Below are positions 48,612 through 56,375 of a DNA stretch of 64,000 nucleotides, in pieces. The stretch spans positions 62,001-126,000 of the forward strand of contig NZ_JACVPQ010000001.1 in the NCBI RefSeq assembly GCF_018881795.1. Reading direction: 5' to 3'. The position numbers were made by a program, and so were the translations under genes. The DNA comes from Polynucleobacter sp. MWH-Jannik1A5 (GTDB taxonomy: Bacteria; Pseudomonadota; Gammaproteobacteria; Burkholderiales; Burkholderiaceae). The notes beneath the pieces were generated by a model, which was not told the DNA's origin, did not search any database, and was given only the letters and a program-made list of their open reading frames with translations. The first letter of the stretch is position 1. Every line of letters begins with the position of its first letter.

Positions 48612-50423
48612 CTATTTGCTTACTGAATAGATATCCGACCAAGAGTGCAGCGCTGTTTTGCAAGGCTGCGACTTGGTTGCCAAAGATTTAGCATTTTCGG
48701 CAGCGATACTAATTCCCCCAGTCAAGAAGCCTAGTCCGATCGAGACAGCGCTATTGACTACTCCCACCTTATTTACGCCAGCCTGAGGGTTTTGCAATGT
48801 CCCCTCAATCTTAACAAGGCCCCCTAGATCAACGCCGGTGGTCAAGCCTGACTTTTCTTTTGGATTGATATTGAGATTTAAGGCTTCGCTCGCGAGATTT
48901 ATTGAGCCAGATAGCGTGATGTTGAGTCGGTCTGTTTCTGCGCCAATGGAATCTTGAATATTAATCATCCCGTTATTGACCGGCAAATAGGCAACAGCAC
49001 ATTCCAAAATAGTTTGGGTAGAATTTTTCCGCATTGGGTTAACTGCATCTAATACTGTAACGACAAAGTCTCCGCCTTTATTAATCAGCTTTGAATCTAT
49101 TTTTCCTTGCCCTACTGAAATCTGAATTGCACCAGTGGCACTGCTAGCGAGTTGATGGGGGCTTACGCCACTTCCTCGTAAATTCCAGGCTATCCGAGTA
49201 TCACCTCCTGAAACTTTGGCACTCGAATCCGTAGTCGCAATAATTTGCTCCAAACTAAAGTCTTTAGCTAGGCCCTTAAGAGACACCTTGGGAGCTGATC
49301 CATCAAAACCACCAATGGAGATTTGTGCATGAGCACTGCCCTTGCCAAGATTAAAACTGACATCATTTGCATCGATGCTGTTTTTCTTAAATTGCAGTGT
49401 CGTTTTAAAGTTCGTAAATGGGACTTGTCCTGGTATACCTAGCTCAGCAATATTGATATTGATAGACCCGTCAGCCAAAGGCAATACATCAAATGGCAGC
49501 GACTCATCTGAGAAGAAATATTTACCTTGGGCTTTATGCGTACTTAAAGAGGTAGAACTTCCAGCTTTGCCAGCAATGGCAGCGGACCCAGCTAATGGGG
49601 CTAAATCAAAGGATTTGGAATTTAAATCAATCCTAAATTGTGGCAAAACCTGAGGCTTCTTATCAATTTCTCCCTTAATGGCAAGCGTTTTCCCATTTAA
49701 GGTGAGAGCTAAATCCAGATCCATCTTTACCGGAGACTGATCCCAGGCAAAGTATGCGTTACGTATCGAACCCGTTTTACCTTGCAGGGTAGCGGTGTAA
49801 TTGGCATATTGCAGTTCGATCAGCACCGTGGATTTCCCGTCGCTACTACCAAAAGATAATTTTGGAAAATGGATAACTTTTGCAGTTTTATTGCCGTCTT
49901 GGTAGCGGATGATAGCTTCGGCAACATCAATTGCTTTAAAAGATACGAACGGGTTATTGTCAGCATCACTCATCGACGTCTGGGCCGATGTTGGGCTTGC
50001 TGCGCCATTGGTAGCCAACACTGGCGGGGTGAAATTCCAATTACCCTCTCCGGCTTTATTGGTTTGCAGGTTGGCTTCTAATCCTTTGACGCCTATTCTG
50101 CTGATCTCAACACTACCCTTCAGCAAAGGGAGCGTTCTGATATCTAACTCAATTTGCTGGAATGTCAGCATATCGGGATTACTTGCCCAAGAGGTATTAC
50201 TTAAAGATACCTGCTCTGCCTTCACGCTGATCACTGGAAACAGATTTAGACTCACAGACCCACTGATTTTGAGATCACGGCCAGTAGCGTCTTTGACCGA
50301 GGAGCTGAGAAGCTTCGTGAGTTGCGTGGGATTAATGAAGGATGCTGCATACCAAGCACCTAAGCCCGCCAACAAAAGGAAGGCGATAAAGGCAATCAGG
50401 GAAATCTTTAGAACTTTGTTCAC
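48612..50423 (-). CDS. AsmA family protein
   Basis: AsmA-like proteins are long beta-groove proteins anchored in the inner membrane that take part in lipid trafficking to the outer membrane. The 603 residues begin with one transmembrane segment (about 7-28), then the AsmA N-terminal domain (VKDATGRDLKISGSVSLNLF) and the C-terminal domain (QISVGQGKIDSKLI; LNITLSGSINLASEALNLNI). The gene stands between convergent PF04020 and divergent yjdM. Confidence 0.92.
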   Translation of the reverse strand: MNKVLKISLIAFIAFLLLAGLGAWYAASFINPTQLTKLLSSSVKDATGRDLKISGSVSLNLFPVISVKAEQVSLSNTSWASNPDMLTFQQIELDIRTLPLLKGSVEISRIGVKGLEANLQTNKAGEGNWNFTPPVLATNGAASPTSAQTSMSDADNNPFVSFKAIDVAEAIIRYQDGNKTAKVIHFPKLSFGSSDGKSTVLIELQYANYTATLQGKTGSIRNAYFAWDQSPVKMDLDLALTLNGKTLAIKGEIDKKPQVLPQFRIDLNSKSFDLAPLAGSAAIAGKAGSSTSLSTHKAQGKYFFSDESLPFDVLPLADGSININIAELGIPGQVPFTNFKTTLQFKKNSIDANDVSFNLGKGSAHAQISIGGFDGSAPKVSLKGLAKDFSLEQIIATTDSSAKVSGGDTRIAWNLRGSGVSPHQLASSATGAIQISVGQGKIDSKLINKGGDFVVTVLDAVNPMRKNSTQTILECAVAYLPVNNGMINIQDSIGAETDRLNITLSGSINLASEALNLNINPKEKSGLTTGVDLGGLVKIEGTLQNPQAGVNKVGVVNSAVSIGLGFLTGGISIAAENAKSLATKSQPCKTALHSWSDIYSVSK

Positions 50424-50489
50424 CCGACCATTCTAAAGCGACTATAGGCAATCGGATGCTGCTTATCACCCCTAGACTAAAATAAGCTT

Positions 50490-50834
50490 ATGAGTACAGA
50501 TAATTTACCGAAGTGTCCTGCCTGCCAGGAAGACATGACCTACCCTGATGGGGAGAATTACGTTTGCGCCCAATGTGGCCATGAATGGCCTATAGCTGCA
50601 GCCACAGAAGAAATAGAGGCTGGATTGATCGTGAAGGATGCCAATGGCAACCTCTTAGTTGACGGCGATACGGTGACCCTGATTAAAGACCTCAAAGTGA
50701 AGGGCTCATCTACAACCCTCAAGGTTGGCACCAAAATCAAGGGTATTCGTTTGGTCTCTGGCGACCACGAGGTAGATTGCAAAACAGAGGCTGGCAATAT
50801 GCTGCTTAAGGCCTGCTTTCTGAAGAAAGCCTAG
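50490..50834 (+). CDS. yjdM: zinc-ribbon protein YjdM (PhnA-like)
   Basis: YjdM, formerly named PhnA, has an N-terminal zinc ribbon and a C-terminal SH3-like domain; a phosphonoacetate-hydrolase role was an early naming confusion. The 114 residues have the four zinc cysteines (CPACQ at about 9-12, CAQCG at about 31-34) and a C-terminal DANGNLLVDGDTVTLIKDLK followed by GDHEVDCKTEAGNMLLKACF. It is a single-gene unit with its own terminator. Confidence 0.95.
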   Translation: MSTDNLPKCPACQEDMTYPDGENYVCAQCGHEWPIAAATEEIEAGLIVKDANGNLLVDGDTVTLIKDLKVKGSSTTLKVGTKIKGIRLVSGDHEVDCKTEAGNMLLKACFLKKA

Positions 50835-50857
50835 ATCCAGTTTCAATCTAGGCTTTT
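50826..50857 (+). terminator. intrinsic terminator of yjdM
   Basis: An 11-bp stem (50826-50836 with 50846-50856, AAAGCCTAGAT/ATCTAGGCTTT) overlaps the yjdM stop codon and continues into TTTT. Confidence 0.8.
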
Positions 50858-50870
50858 CAGTAGAATTGAC

Positions 50871-51086
50871 TTAAGCGCTCGCCTTTTTGAGGACTGCGTA
50901 GATCTGGTCCTTCAATAAAAGCTTTTCCTTCTTCAAAATCTCAATTTCTTCAGGAGTGCTTGGCTCCGTATGAGCCTCCATACGCAGGATCTTCTGATCT
51001 AAATTATTGTGTTTATCAAATAAATGCGAAAAGTGACGATCTGACGTTTTCAACTTAGTAATGAGTTCGCGATATTCAGGAAACAT
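50871..51086 (-). CDS. YdcH family (DUF465) small helical protein
   Basis: The 71 residues form two helices, with the family start MFPEYRELITKLKTSDRHFS, HLFDKHNNLDQKI and the end LKKEKLLLKDQIYAVLKK. DUF465 proteins are abundant small proteins of unknown role. It is convergent with yjdM; its 5' side is the 217-base gap before the lysine-rich gene at 51304, in which I see no other gene. Confidence 0.9.
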   Translation of the reverse strand: MFPEYRELITKLKTSDRHFSHLFDKHNNLDQKILRMEAHTEPSTPEEIEILKKEKLLLKDQIYAVLKKASA

Positions 51087-51303
51087 AGACCCTCTTCATA
51101 TTTGGTTTATCAAAACTACTCAAACTTAGTTTAGCAACCCTCTATTCCAAGAACAATCTTTTTTGACATCTTTTTGTTTTACCCCATCCCCTTGTAATTC
51201 GCCGGAAAAACCCCATATAGCAAAGGCGAATTCCTTAGGGAAATTGCAGTAATATCAGCTAGTGCATTAAGCACAATAACTACCAAAAGAAGGGTAATAG
51301 ACC

Positions 51304-52182
51304 ATGGCTACAAAGAAGTCTCCAGCAAAAAAGAAAGTAGCTACCAAGGTGGTAACAAAAGCCCCTGCAAAAAAAGCTGTCAAGAAAGTTGCTACTAAGA
51401 AAGTCGCAAGCAAAAAGACAGTAAAAAAGGTAGTGAAAAAACCAGCAGCGAAGAAAGTCGCTGCAAAGAAGCCTGCAACTAAAAAAGTAGCAGCTAAGAA
51501 ATCAACGGTAAAGAAACCTGCGGCTAAAAAACCAGCAGCAAAGAAAGTTGCCAAGAAGGCGGTAAAACCAACTTCATCTAAATCACCAAAAGTAGACCAA
51601 TATGGTCTTGAGCAAGATGACGAGTTTTACGGTTTGTATTTTGCGAAGTCCACTAAAAAGGGACTGGTTGAAGTGAAGCCTTGCACCTTCTCATTAATGT
51701 ATTGGTGGAAAGGCTTGCTTGGCTACCCTGACATGATCGAGATCTCTAAAGGAAGCAATACTGCGATGTTGCAGTTTGAGTCTACTTTTGGTGGTGGCGA
51801 TTCTGGTGAGACTGAATTAACTGAAAAAGATGTGCTAGATATTGATCACATCATTGAAGTGGATGAAGAAGAAATGATGATCTCCCTCTACTCTTATGTG
51901 CCTATCCCAGTTCCCGAGAAATTAGTTGGTGCTGTTAGCCTGGCTATCTTGAACATCAACCCAGAAACTCGCTATGGCAGCCTAGAGCTTTGCTCAACCG
52001 AGAATGAAGAAGGCGAAACAGAGCACTTCTTGCGCTATCGTGCAGCAACCTATTTGCGTGGCATCAAGTCAGGCAAAGTAGAAGCGATTGAGAGCATGGT
52101 AACTAACGGATCCGAGTTCTTCGGTCTTGCTTTAGATGCGATGTGCGTAAACAAATCGATTAAGAAGTGGCTGCTAAGCTAA
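51304..52182 (+). CDS. lysine/alanine-rich histone-like tail fused to a YbjN-like acidic domain
   Basis: The 292 residues fall into two halves. Residues 1-95 are almost only Lys, Ala, Val, Thr and Pro in imperfect pentamers of the AAKKP/VAAKK kind, like histone H1 and AlgP tails. Residues 96-292 are an acidic globular domain (DQYGLEQDDEFYGLYFAK; FSLMYWWKGLLGYPDMIEIS; NINPETRYGSLELC) that faintly recalls the YbjN/type III chaperone-like fold; I am not sure. An AAGGG site precedes the ATG. A DNA- or polyanion-binding tail on a protein-binding domain is the likely logic. It opens the polyphosphate/phosphate block of the window. Confidence 0.72.
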   Translation: MATKKSPAKKKVATKVVTKAPAKKAVKKVATKKVASKKTVKKVVKKPAAKKVAAKKPATKKVAAKKSTVKKPAAKKPAAKKVAKKAVKPTSSKSPKVDQYGLEQDDEFYGLYFAKSTKKGLVEVKPCTFSLMYWWKGLLGYPDMIEISKGSNTAMLQFESTFGGGDSGETELTEKDVLDIDHIIEVDEEEMMISLYSYVPIPVPEKLVGAVSLAILNINPETRYGSLELCSTENEEGETEHFLRYRAATYLRGIKSGKVEAIESMVTNGSEFFGLALDAMCVNKSIKKWLLS

Positions 52183-52189
52183 TTTAATC

Positions 52190-52217
52190 AAAAAGATGGC
52201 GGAGTAACTGTCCGCCA
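52190..52217 (-). terminator. intrinsic terminator of the small lipoprotein gene
   Basis: A TGGCGGA/TCCGCCA stem (52197-52203 with 52211-52217) abuts the lipoprotein stop codon. On the minus strand it is followed by ATCTTTTTG. It also lies just past the gene ending at 52182 on the plus strand, without a T tract in that direction. Confidence 0.65.
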
Positions 52218-52475
52218 CTATCTGCAAAGATAGATATAAGTTAAGGGAAAACGGTCATTGACCGTTTTTCTGCTTTCTAGAATCGTCACTGTTCTTTTAC
52301 CCTGCTTTTTACATTCCATGAGAGCAGCTTCTTGAGCATCTGTCTCTTTTGAATTTTTGGGTGCATGTACTCCAATCGTGCCATCTGACTGTTGATAGAC
52401 ACCAAATTCACTTTGTGGCGTTGAGCAAGCTACCAATAGCAGAGCGATGGTAATAAGGGCGTAATGACGTGTCAT
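52218..52475 (-). CDS. small lipoprotein of unknown function
   Basis: The 85 residues start with a clear lipoprotein signal (MTRHYALITIALLLVAC, lipobox LVAC at 14-17). The mature part is about 69 residues with two further cysteines (ALMECKKQG and the C-terminal YLCR) that could pair. I do not recognise a family. It is divergent from the histone-like/ppk2 operon and shares the intergenic region that holds a Pho-box-like repeat. Confidence 0.75.
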   Translation of the reverse strand: MTRHYALITIALLLVACSTPQSEFGVYQQSDGTIGVHAPKNSKETDAQEAALMECKKQGKRTVTILESRKTVNDRFPLTYIYLCR

Positions 52476-52552
52476 TTATAGCGAAACCTTTAGGGTAGAA
52501 AGTATAGATATTCTAGGTCACTACGCATTAGAGCCGCATATAAGGTAGCTAA

Positions 52553-52570
52553 CCGTCACAAAAGTGTCAT
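52553..52570 (+). promoter_or_regulatory. Pho-box-like direct repeat upstream of the histone-like/ppk2 operon
   Basis: CCGTCAC-N4-GTGTCAT matches the PhoB half-site CTGTCAT at 5 of 7 and 6 of 7 positions with the correct 4-base spacer. It lies 88 bases before the ATG at 52659. No convincing -10 follows at the expected 10 bases. Confidence 0.5.
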
Positions 52571-52658
52571 ATACGCTTGAAATTGATGTATTTAAAACGT
52601 AGGATGGACTAAATAGTAAAGATTTACTAATAGCCCATAAATAAAAATAAGGAAAATC

Positions 52659-52937
52659 ATGAGCCAAAAAAAACTGGTGAAGCAATTATTGAAAAAGCTC
52701 GATAAATTAGAGTCCGATAGAGAAAAGCTCATCGATAAGCTAGCAAAAGCTTTAGATAAGCTAGAGAAAAAAGTCGCCGATAAGAAGACTCCCACTAAGA
52801 AATCAACTGCAGCAAAAAAGGTACCTGCTAAAAAGACCCCAACAAAGAAGGTTGCTGCAAAGAAGACTCCTGCAAAAAAGGCGCCTGCTAAAAGAGCAGT
52901 GGCTAAAAAGCCCGCGGTCAATAGCGAAGCAAGTTAA
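52659..52937 (+). CDS. small histone H1-like lysine-rich protein with coiled-coil N-terminus
   Basis: The 92 residues split into a leucine-heptad helix (LVKQLLKKLDKLESDREKLI and onwards to about residue 43) and a tail of TKKxxAKK/APAKK repeats (about 44-88) typical of bacterial H1-like, AlgP and phasin-F tails that bind DNA or polyanions. The stop overlaps the ppk2 start by one base (TAATG), so the two are translationally coupled. A Pho-box-like repeat lies upstream. The pairing suggests a role with polyphosphate or nucleoid packing in phosphate stress; that is inference. Confidence 0.8.
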   Translation: MSQKKLVKQLLKKLDKLESDREKLIDKLAKALDKLEKKVADKKTPTKKSTAAKKVPAKKTPTKKVAAKKTPAKKAPAKRAVAKKPAVNSEAS

Positions 52938-53710
52938 TGGGTCACAAAAACAAAGAAAAGCTGGAGGATTCTAGTTACAACTCCGAACTTCGCCAATTGC
53001 AAATTGAGTTGGTGAAGCTGCAAAACAGCCTCATCAAAAATGGTGATCAGATCCTGGTCATACTAGAAGGTCGAGATACAGCGGGTAAAGATGGGACCAT
53101 TAAAGCCATCACAGAACATCTGAGCCCACGTGAAACTCGTATTGTTGCGCTTGGTAAACCATCGGATAGCGAATCTGCAGAGTGGTACTTTCAGAGATAT
53201 GTGGCACAACTACCCAAACAAGGTGAGTTTGTCCTATTCAACCGCAGCTGGTACAACCGAGCTGGCGTTGAACGGGTTATGAATTTCTGCACCAAAGCTC
53301 AATACGTTAATTTCATTGAAACCGTAAATGACTTTGAGTCTATCCTAGCAAGCTCAGGGATCACTATCTTGAAATACTATCTAGATATTTCCAAGAAAGA
53401 GCAGGCTTTGCGTCTTAAAGCCAGGGAAAATGATCCTCTAAAGCAGTGGAAGATTAGCCCTATTGATCAGCAAGCGCAGAAAAATTGGAATGCCTACAGC
53501 AAATGTAGAAATGAAATGCTAGAAAAAACTAGTCCTAAAGATGCGCCCTGGACAATCGTAAAAGCTAACGACAAGAAACTGACTCACTTAAATTTAATTC
53601 GAGATTTACTCTCTAGAGTTTCTTACCCAGGAAAAGATAAGTCACTTTTGAAGACAGATAAAGAAATCGCCTTTAAATGGGATGGCGATTTATCTAAACT
53701 CGAAAAATAA
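52937..53710 (+). CDS. ppk2: polyphosphate kinase 2 family protein (copy 1)
   Basis: PPK2 enzymes transfer phosphate between polyphosphate and nucleoside di- or monophosphates, usually favouring GTP or ATP synthesis. The 257 residues are a single-domain form, with Walker A LEGRDTAGKDGTIKAI, Walker B region LFNRSWYNRAGVERVM (Asn where copy 2 has Asp), lid KARENDPLKQWKISP and C-terminal WTIVKANDKK. It is coupled to the H1-like gene and converges with copy 2, leaving six bases between the stops. Confidence 0.94.
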   Translation: MGHKNKEKLEDSSYNSELRQLQIELVKLQNSLIKNGDQILVILEGRDTAGKDGTIKAITEHLSPRETRIVALGKPSDSESAEWYFQRYVAQLPKQGEFVLFNRSWYNRAGVERVMNFCTKAQYVNFIETVNDFESILASSGITILKYYLDISKKEQALRLKARENDPLKQWKISPIDQQAQKNWNAYSKCRNEMLEKTSPKDAPWTIVKANDKKLTHLNLIRDLLSRVSYPGKDKSLLKTDKEIAFKWDGDLSKLEK

Positions 53711-53716
53711 AATTCC

Positions 53717-54622
53717 TTAGAAGACCTCAGGTACGTACATTTTCTGAGGCACTGGCCCTCGGAGATAGTCTGGGTTATGAACTCGCTTAGGCAAAGTAAT
53801 CACAGGATGATCAATTTCTTGATAGGGAATTTGACTTAACAAGTGGGTTATGCAGTTTAAGCGCGCCTTTTTCTTATCATTGGCAGCTACCACCCACCAC
53901 GGCGCCTCTGGAATATGCGTACGCTCAAGCATCGTTTCTTTTGCCTTGGTGTAGGCCTCCCAAAGCCTTCTTGCCTCGAGATCCATTGGGCTTAGTTTCC
54001 ATTGCTTAAGTGGATCATGAATACGCATCATGAAGCGGTTGTACTGCTCATCATCAGATATTGAGAACCAGTACTTAATTAAGATAATGCCTGAGCTAAT
54101 CATCATCCGCTCAAGATCAGGAACTGTTCTTAAGAACTCTTCGTATTCTTCATCATTACAAAACCCCATCACCTTCTCTACACCAGCACGGTTGTACCAA
54201 CTTCGATCGAATAGAGCGATCTCACCACCAGCAGGCAAATGAGAAATGTATCTTTGGAAGTACCACTGCGTCTTTTCACGCTCATTAGGCGCGGGTAATG
54301 CTACTACCTTACAAACACGGGGGTTTAATCGTTGCGTGATGCGCTTAATGGCTCCGCCCTTACCCGCTGAATCACGACCTTCAAACAAAACTGCTACCTT
54401 AAGCTTGTTGGCAACTACCCAGTCTTGCAGCTTTACCAGCTCACCCTGCAGTCTAAATAACTCGCGGAAGTAGACATTGCGTGGAATCTGGGATTTACTG
54501 TCACCGTCAGGAGAGAGGCGATCATCATCAAGCTCCATTTCAAGCTCTTCATCCATGCTATCAAGAATCTCTTCTTGAGCACGGCGATACCACTCGGCCA
54601 TTTCTTTATGCTTAGATGTCAT
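53717..54622 (-). CDS. ppk2: polyphosphate kinase 2 family protein (copy 2)
   Basis: This second PPK2 has 301 residues: an acidic N-terminal helix of about 40 residues (AQEEILDSMDEELEMELDDD) absent from copy 1, then Walker A FEGRDSAGKGGAIKRI, Walker B LFDRSWYNRAGVEKVMGF, lid MMRIHDPLKQWKLSP and APWWVVAANDKKKARLNCI. The best Pho-type promoter of the window lies 23-56 bases upstream, with TATAAA at the right spacing, so phosphate-starvation induction is likely. Substrate class (ADP or GDP versus AMP) cannot be read with certainty. Confidence 0.95.
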   Translation of the reverse strand: MTSKHKEMAEWYRRAQEEILDSMDEELEMELDDDRLSPDGDSKSQIPRNVYFRELFRLQGELVKLQDWVVANKLKVAVLFEGRDSAGKGGAIKRITQRLNPRVCKVVALPAPNEREKTQWYFQRYISHLPAGGEIALFDRSWYNRAGVEKVMGFCNDEEYEEFLRTVPDLERMMISSGIILIKYWFSISDDEQYNRFMMRIHDPLKQWKLSPMDLEARRLWEAYTKAKETMLERTHIPEAPWWVVAANDKKKARLNCITHLLSQIPYQEIDHPVITLPKRVHNPDYLRGPVPQKMYVPEVF

Positions 54623-54644
54623 TAGTTTCCACTCCTAGAATACC

Positions 54645-54678
54645 TTTATAGCTAGGAAAGATGACACTTTTATTACAT
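54645..54678 (-). promoter_or_regulatory. Pho box with -10 element for ppk2 copy 2
   Basis: On the minus strand ATGTAAT-N4-GTGTCAT (54678-54661) fits the PhoB direct repeat at 5 of 7 and 6 of 7. Exactly 10 bases further is TATAAA (54650-54645), the spacing seen in PhoB-activated promoters where the box replaces the -35. The ppk2 ATG follows after 22 bases. The box overlaps the last codons of the acyltransferase gene. Confidence 0.72.
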
Positions 54679-55473
54679 CAAGGTCTGATAGCCATTTAAA
54701 TAGCTGGAAATTGCCTCTTGGCTATGCAAGGCTAGCCACTTGCGATCTCTGGGGGCTTCTGGATGCCCTCCAGAAGGAGGCAAAAAAGTTAATTCAACAA
54801 TCAAGCGATGATTACGCAAAATGCTAGCCATAGACTCTAGCAGCCCCATTTCACCAACAAAGGCTGCAACTTCACTTCTCCTGCCAGTTACTGACGAATA
54901 GTAGGCAATCGCCAAAGAATAGACTGGCACATCTGCAGTCACTGCAGATTCAAATAAATTAGGCTTAAATGGCAAAACACTCTCCCCTATTGTGGAAGTG
55001 CCCTCCGGAAAGATGCAGACAGATTGTGTTTGAAGAACCTTAGAAACCTCTCCCGCAATGTGCTTACCATGTCGGGAATTGTCTCGCTTGATAAACACCG
55101 TACCCACTTGTTTTGCCATCCAGCCAAAAATCGGCCACCCCTCTACATCTGACTTTGCAACAAAACAAATGGGGTTAAAAGCATTAATTGCGTGGATATC
55201 CATCCAAGAAATATGGTTCGAAGCAAGCAGGAATGGAGTATTTGGAAGAATTGCTTGATTTTTTAACCTTAGCTCGATGCCAAAAATATTTAGCAATCTT
55301 TTTGACCAAGCCTGAATCAGTTGATTTTTCCTTTTTTGATCTGCAAAAGGGAACTGAAAAGACAAAGTAGCCAAGCCAGCGATCACGTGAGCCCATACCA
55401 GAACCCAACACCAAGCTACTGATGTATTTCTCGATTGATTTAAGGAATGCTTCTTGCTCATATGGATTAGCAA
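54673..55473 (-). CDS. 1-acyl-glycerol-phosphate-type lysophospholipid acyltransferase (PlsC/OlsA-like)
   Basis: LPLAT enzymes acylate lysophosphatidate or lyso-ornithine lipid in the inner membrane. The 266 residues have an N-terminal hydrophobic segment (about 22-42), the catalytic HX4D at H87/D92 in ASNHISWMD, and FPEGTSTIGESVLPFKPNLF (about 154-173). The ATG at 55461 (MSKKHSL) is an alternative start. It is divergent from the plcP operon, which ends in an OlsB-like gene, so an OlsA role (second step of ornithine-lipid synthesis) is attractive; ordinary PlsC function is the alternative. Confidence 0.87.
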   Translation of the reverse strand: MLIHMSKKHSLNQSRNTSVAWCWVLVWAHVIAGLATLSFQFPFADQKRKNQLIQAWSKRLLNIFGIELRLKNQAILPNTPFLLASNHISWMDIHAINAFNPICFVAKSDVEGWPIFGWMAKQVGTVFIKRDNSRHGKHIAGEVSKVLQTQSVCIFPEGTSTIGESVLPFKPNLFESAVTADVPVYSLAIAYYSSVTGRRSEVAAFVGEMGLLESMASILRNHRLIVELTFLPPSGGHPEAPRDRKWLALHSQEAISSYLNGYQTLM

Positions 55474-55501
55474 TATAAATCAAATTCCAATAATTATTGC
55501 A

Positions 55502-55557
55502 TCGTCATAAAACTGCCTCAGAACTGTCATGCTGCTTTCACACTCCATTGGCTTAAT
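55502..55557 (+). promoter_or_regulatory. extended Pho box and promoter of the plcP operon
   Basis: Four 7-mers on an exact 11-bp period precede plcP: TCGTCAT (55502), CTGCCTC (55513), CTGTCAT (55524) and CTTTCAC (55535). The third is a perfect PhoB half-site. A -10-like CTTAAT/TTAATA follows at 55552-55558, about 10 bases past the last repeat. The ATG is at 55566 or 55569. Confidence 0.72.
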
Positions 55558-55565
55558 ACTGTTTC

Positions 55566-56375
55566 ATGATGCATTACAAAGCTATCTGGATTTCAGATGT
55601 ACACCTAGGAACATCAGGGTGTCAGGCAAACTACCTTCTCGATTTTCTTAAGCATAACGAGGCCGAGAAATTCTATCTAGTAGGCGACATTATTGATGGC
55701 TGGAGACTTAAGAAGTCATTCTACTGGCCCCAATCACACAATGACGTAGTACAAAAACTCCTGCGTAAGGCTCGCAAAGGAAGTGAAGTCATCTACGTTC
55801 CAGGCAATCATGATGAAAGCGCCAGACAATTTTTTGGACTCTCGTTTGGTGATGTCAAGGTAGTTGAAGAGGTAATCCATACAACCGTCGATGGTAGAAA
55901 ACTATGGGTAACTCATGGCGATCAATTTGATGGAGTAATGCAATACGCCAAGTGGCTGGCCTATGTTGGCGACACCATGTATTCATTCATTCTTTACGTC
56001 AACCGCTACTTCAACATGCTCCGCGCCAAGATGGGCTTGCAGTATTGGTCTCTGTCTCAATACCTCAAGCACCAGGTAAAAAACGCAGTCAGCTATATCG
56101 CAGATTTTGAGCACATTATGGCCAGAGAAGCTCGCCTAAGAGGTTGTGATGGTGTTGTGTGTGGGCATATTCACAAGGCAGAAATTCGCGAAATCGATGG
56201 CTTGCTGTACTGCAATGATGGTGATTGGGTCGAAAGCCTCACCGCCCTGGTTGAAACACACACTGGTGAACTCAAAATTATTCATTGGACGCACATTAAA
56301 GGTGAGCCAATTGAAGTCCCTCAAATTACCCCTCAACCTGCCGTTCAAATACTTATTAAAGAGGCTGCGCTATGA
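55566..56375 (+). CDS. plcP: PlcP-like metallophosphoesterase (phospholipase C for lipid remodelling)
   Basis: This is a calcineurin-like phosphoesterase of the LpxH superfamily. PlcP in Sinorhizobium and marine bacteria strips phosphate head groups from phospholipids under phosphate starvation, leaving diacylglycerol. The 269 residues carry the metal ligands SDVHLG (D11, H13), VGDIIDGW (D41), PGNHD (N81, H82), THGDQFDG (H117) and CGHIHKAE (about 199-206). LpxH itself is shorter and is followed by different genes. Here the next gene is a lipid glycosyltransferase with a 4-base overlap, the same plcP-agt pairing known from lipid-remodelling bacteria, and a Pho box lies upstream. Confidence 0.83.
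   Translation: MMHYKAIWISDVHLGTSGCQANYLLDFLKHNEAEKFYLVGDIIDGWRLKKSFYWPQSHNDVVQKLLRKARKGSEVIYVPGNHDESARQFFGLSFGDVKVVEEVIHTTVDGRKLWVTHGDQFDGVMQYAKWLAYVGDTMYSFILYVNRYFNMLRAKMGLQYWSLSQYLKHQVKNAVSYIADFEHIMAREARLRGCDGVVCGHIHKAEIREIDGLLYCNDGDWVESLTALVETHTGELKIIHWTHIKGEPIEVPQITPQPAVQILIKEAAL

Noticed and set aside
51087..51303. The 217-base gap before the histone-like gene as a small RNA or hidden gene
   Set aside because: I saw no open frame with a start signal, no clear terminator and no conserved RNA motif.
51267..51554. Minus-strand open frame rich in Phe, Ala and Val opposite the lysine repeats
   Set aside because: It is the antisense of AAG/GCA-type codon repeats in the histone-like tail, which makes stop codons rare; there is no ribosome binding site or family match.
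52592..52921. Minus-strand open frame opposite the small H1-like gene
   Set aside because: It has the same antisense effect of lysine and alanine codons; its Ala/Phe/Leu composition mirrors the repeat.
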